Of a stretch of 6,192 bases of DNA, positions 4,689-6,192 are shown piece by piece. The translations under genes were made by a program, and so were the position numbers. This stretch comes from Ignavibacteriales bacterium (lineage in GTDB: Bacteria > Bacteroidota > Ignavibacteria > T3Sed10-11). Location of the stretch: contig PWJF01000496.1 in NCBI GenBank assembly GCA_003560935.1, positions 1 to 6,192 of the forward strand, written 5' to 3'. The notes below the pieces were generated by a model. The model made no database searches and had not been told where the DNA came from. It was given only the letters and a program-made list of their open reading frames with translations. Every line of letters starts with the position of its first letter. The stretch's first letter is position 1.

Positions 4689-6192
4689 TTATTTTCGAAC
4701 CGGTTTTTCATCCGGTATCGTATTATACAATGGATTAAACGTACCACCGGTCGATATATGACCGACAACCCGTTCCGGCCGTTCATCTATATCGACAACA
4801 TTACCTTCTTCGTCAATCGGTTCGCCATCGGCGTTCACTCCGGCGATACCGGTCGGCGTTGTTCCTTCGCCGTCAGGTCCGAACGGTCTGCTGGTTATGA
4901 CATCTCCGGCAGGAATGATATTTCCGTCGGCATCTTTGAAGGTACCGTCCGAACGGAACGTAAACGGAACATGGCTGCGCTCTGTCCCGAACACATCCTT
5001 CCCCAGATTATAACTCTGATCAAGAACGATCTTTCGGTATAGATGAATGTTGTTTTTCATCGTCTCTTCCGACGGATAGAAAATATTTCCTTTTATGTAG
5101 TATGCATCATCGTCCCGATCATAATAAAGATACTCTTTCTGTTCGGCGTAATATCGCATAATACGCTGCCGTTCGAGTAACCGGCTTTTCCTCTCATCGC
5201 GTGTCATATTTTTGAGAAGATCGTCATTAAAGATTTCATCGGCAGAATGTAGTAAACCGAGTCGCCGCTCGAGCCCTGCACTTCGAGTAAACCTTTTTAA
5301 TTCTTCCCCGATCTCTTCCGGCATCACTCCATACAAATCGGCGCCGACAACGGTATAATAGAAATATTCCAACTCGCCTTTTCCGGCATCCGGATTCAAA
5401 TAATCTTGCAGTTTCGTTTTATCGCGACGGTCATACCTATATGCACCGTAAACCATCTCGCCCCATCCCTTATCGCCCGGCAATTTACGCTGAAACGACC
5501 AGACCGCATCGACGGTATTTCCGACGTTGCCGTGACAGCCGATGCATTGTATCATTTCTTCCGTTGTTTGCGGACGAAGATCACCCTTTCGATCTTCAAT
5601 ATACCCGGCAAGAATCCATCCTGCACCGTTCTCAACCCATCCCTGACCCTCTTTGCCCACATACAGTTCGAACTCGCGGTCATTGTCATCTCCGGCTATA
5701 TCATCAAGATCAACGTCCTTCCATTTATACATATAACGAATCTCTTTAACCCGTTTCGATCGGGTACCGGAAAATTCATATGTTGTGCCGGTATTGCCAA
5801 CGACACCGTTCACCCGGTTGCCAATTTCACCATCGGCGTACAGATCGACATAATGAAGCGGGTGTGCAAATTCGGTACTCATCGGGTAAAAGCCCTTTGT
5901 AACGGGAATAGAAAATGCATCGCCGTAATAATGTGTTTCTTCATACGGACGATTTTTTATATTACGTTCAAGAAGATCGAGATTCTTTTTGTACGTTTCG
6001 ACATCCAATGTACCGTCTTGCATCATGAAAGACCGGGGAAGACGTATATAGATGCCGCTCACGCTTCCGGTGAGCGGTGTAAATATTGCATACGGGAAAA
6101 AATTGATCGCACGCCACCCTGTATAACCGTGCTGTTCATCGCGGACAAATCCTTCAGGATCGATATACCCGTGGTCGCCATCCGCTGTAGGA
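4689..6192 (-). CDS. Large c-type cytochrome-like protein, N-terminus beyond the window edge
   Basis: The frame stays open to the right edge: upstream of a GTG at 6060-6062, 43 more codons read without a stop and with sensible sequence (HGYTGWRAINFFPYAIF, then TPLTGSVSGIYIRLP). The GTG is therefore internal and the gene is 5'-partial, with 500 codons visible. One haem-attachment motif, CIGCH, lies at 5532-5546 in the setting EEMIQCIGCHGNVGNTVDAVWSFQRKLPG. I recall this arrangement (TGW near the start, GIYIRLP, STEFAHPLHYVD, VKEIRYMYK, then CxxCH and WSFQRK) from exported cytochromes of anaerobic or environmental bacteria whose N-terminal part carries a further haem, but that part is not visible here. 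The C-terminal tail (last ~90 residues) is acidic, with glycine/aspartate turns such as DADGNIIPAGD and NADGEPIDEEGNVVD that could bind calcium. The likely location is periplasmic or cell-surface. A Fur-family gene follows after 19 bp. Electron transfer is inferred; partners are unknown. Confidence 0.82.
   Translation of the reverse strand, partial: PTADGDHGYIDPEGFVRDEQHGYTGWRAINFFPYAIFTPLTGSVSGIYIRLPRSFMMQDGTLDVETYKKNLDLLERNIKNRPYEETHYYGDAFSIPVTKGFYPMSTEFAHPLHYVDLYADGEIGNRVNGVVGNTGTTYEFSGTRSKRVKEIRYMYKWKDVDLDDIAGDDNDREFELYVGKEGQGWVENGAGWILAGYIEDRKGDLRPQTTEEMIQCIGCHGNVGNTVDAVWSFQRKLPGDKGWGEMVYGAYRYDRRDKTKLQDYLNPDAGKGELEYFYYTVVGADLYGVMPEEIGEELKRFTRSAGLERRLGLLHSADEIFNDDLLKNMTRDERKSRLLERQRIMRYYAEQKEYLYYDRDDDAYYIKGNIFYPSEETMKNNIHLYRKIVLDQSYNLGKDVFGTERSHVPFTFRSDGTFKDADGNIIPAGDVITSRPFGPDGEGTTPTGIAGVNADGEPIDEEGNVVDIDERPERVVGHISTGGTFNPLYNTIPDEKPVRK

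Noticed and set aside
4503..5042. 179-codon open frame on the plus strand
   Set aside because: It runs antisense across the Fur-family gene and the cytochrome 3' part, both with clear family signatures, and its own product shows no recognisable domain, signal or composition of a real protein.

Overview
The window comes from a Gram-negative bacterium. It holds a lipoprotein-like exported protein, a predicted outer-membrane beta-barrel ending in phenylalanine, and two exported c-type haem proteins. GC content is moderate, with AT-rich intergenic gaps. The protein types (the C-terminal module of the first gene, the SpoIIE-type phosphatase with its membrane N-terminus, the haem-bearing barrel) would suit an uncultured environmental lineage such as the FCB group or a relative. 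That is an impression; no marker gene is present to settle it. I see no tRNA, rRNA, CRISPR array, insertion sequence or integrase.

Layout. One gene reads rightward: a secreted or lipid-anchored protein with a ThuA/GATase-like domain and a C-terminal module carrying an EF-hand-like loop (78-1220). Everything else reads leftward. From the right edge these are: a large c-type cytochrome cut by the window end (4689-6192, N-terminus missing); a Fur-family metalloregulator 19 bp downstream of it (4274-4669); a 162-bp gap with a possible promoter; a three-gene run of a membrane-anchored SpoIIE/RsbU-type PP2C phosphatase (2996-4111), a Pmp3/YqaE-family small membrane protein overlapping it by 4 bp (2799-2999) and a shortened SnoaL/NTF2-like protein (2559-2759); then a beta-barrel with one haem-binding CxxCH (1315-2457), which has its own sigma-70 promoter. 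The two outermost genes of the left half converge on a shared hairpin at 1258-1309.

How the parts may fit. Two exported haem proteins flank a stress-signalling cluster, with a Fur-family repressor next to one of them. This would suit a locus for electron transfer at the cell surface under metal or redox control, but no sequence evidence directly links the units. The most striking non-coding feature is a perfect 15-bp inverted repeat (10-bp spacer) over the -10 box of the haem-barrel gene. It looks like an operator, and its regulator is unknown. I did not find a clearly novel defence or mobile system here.
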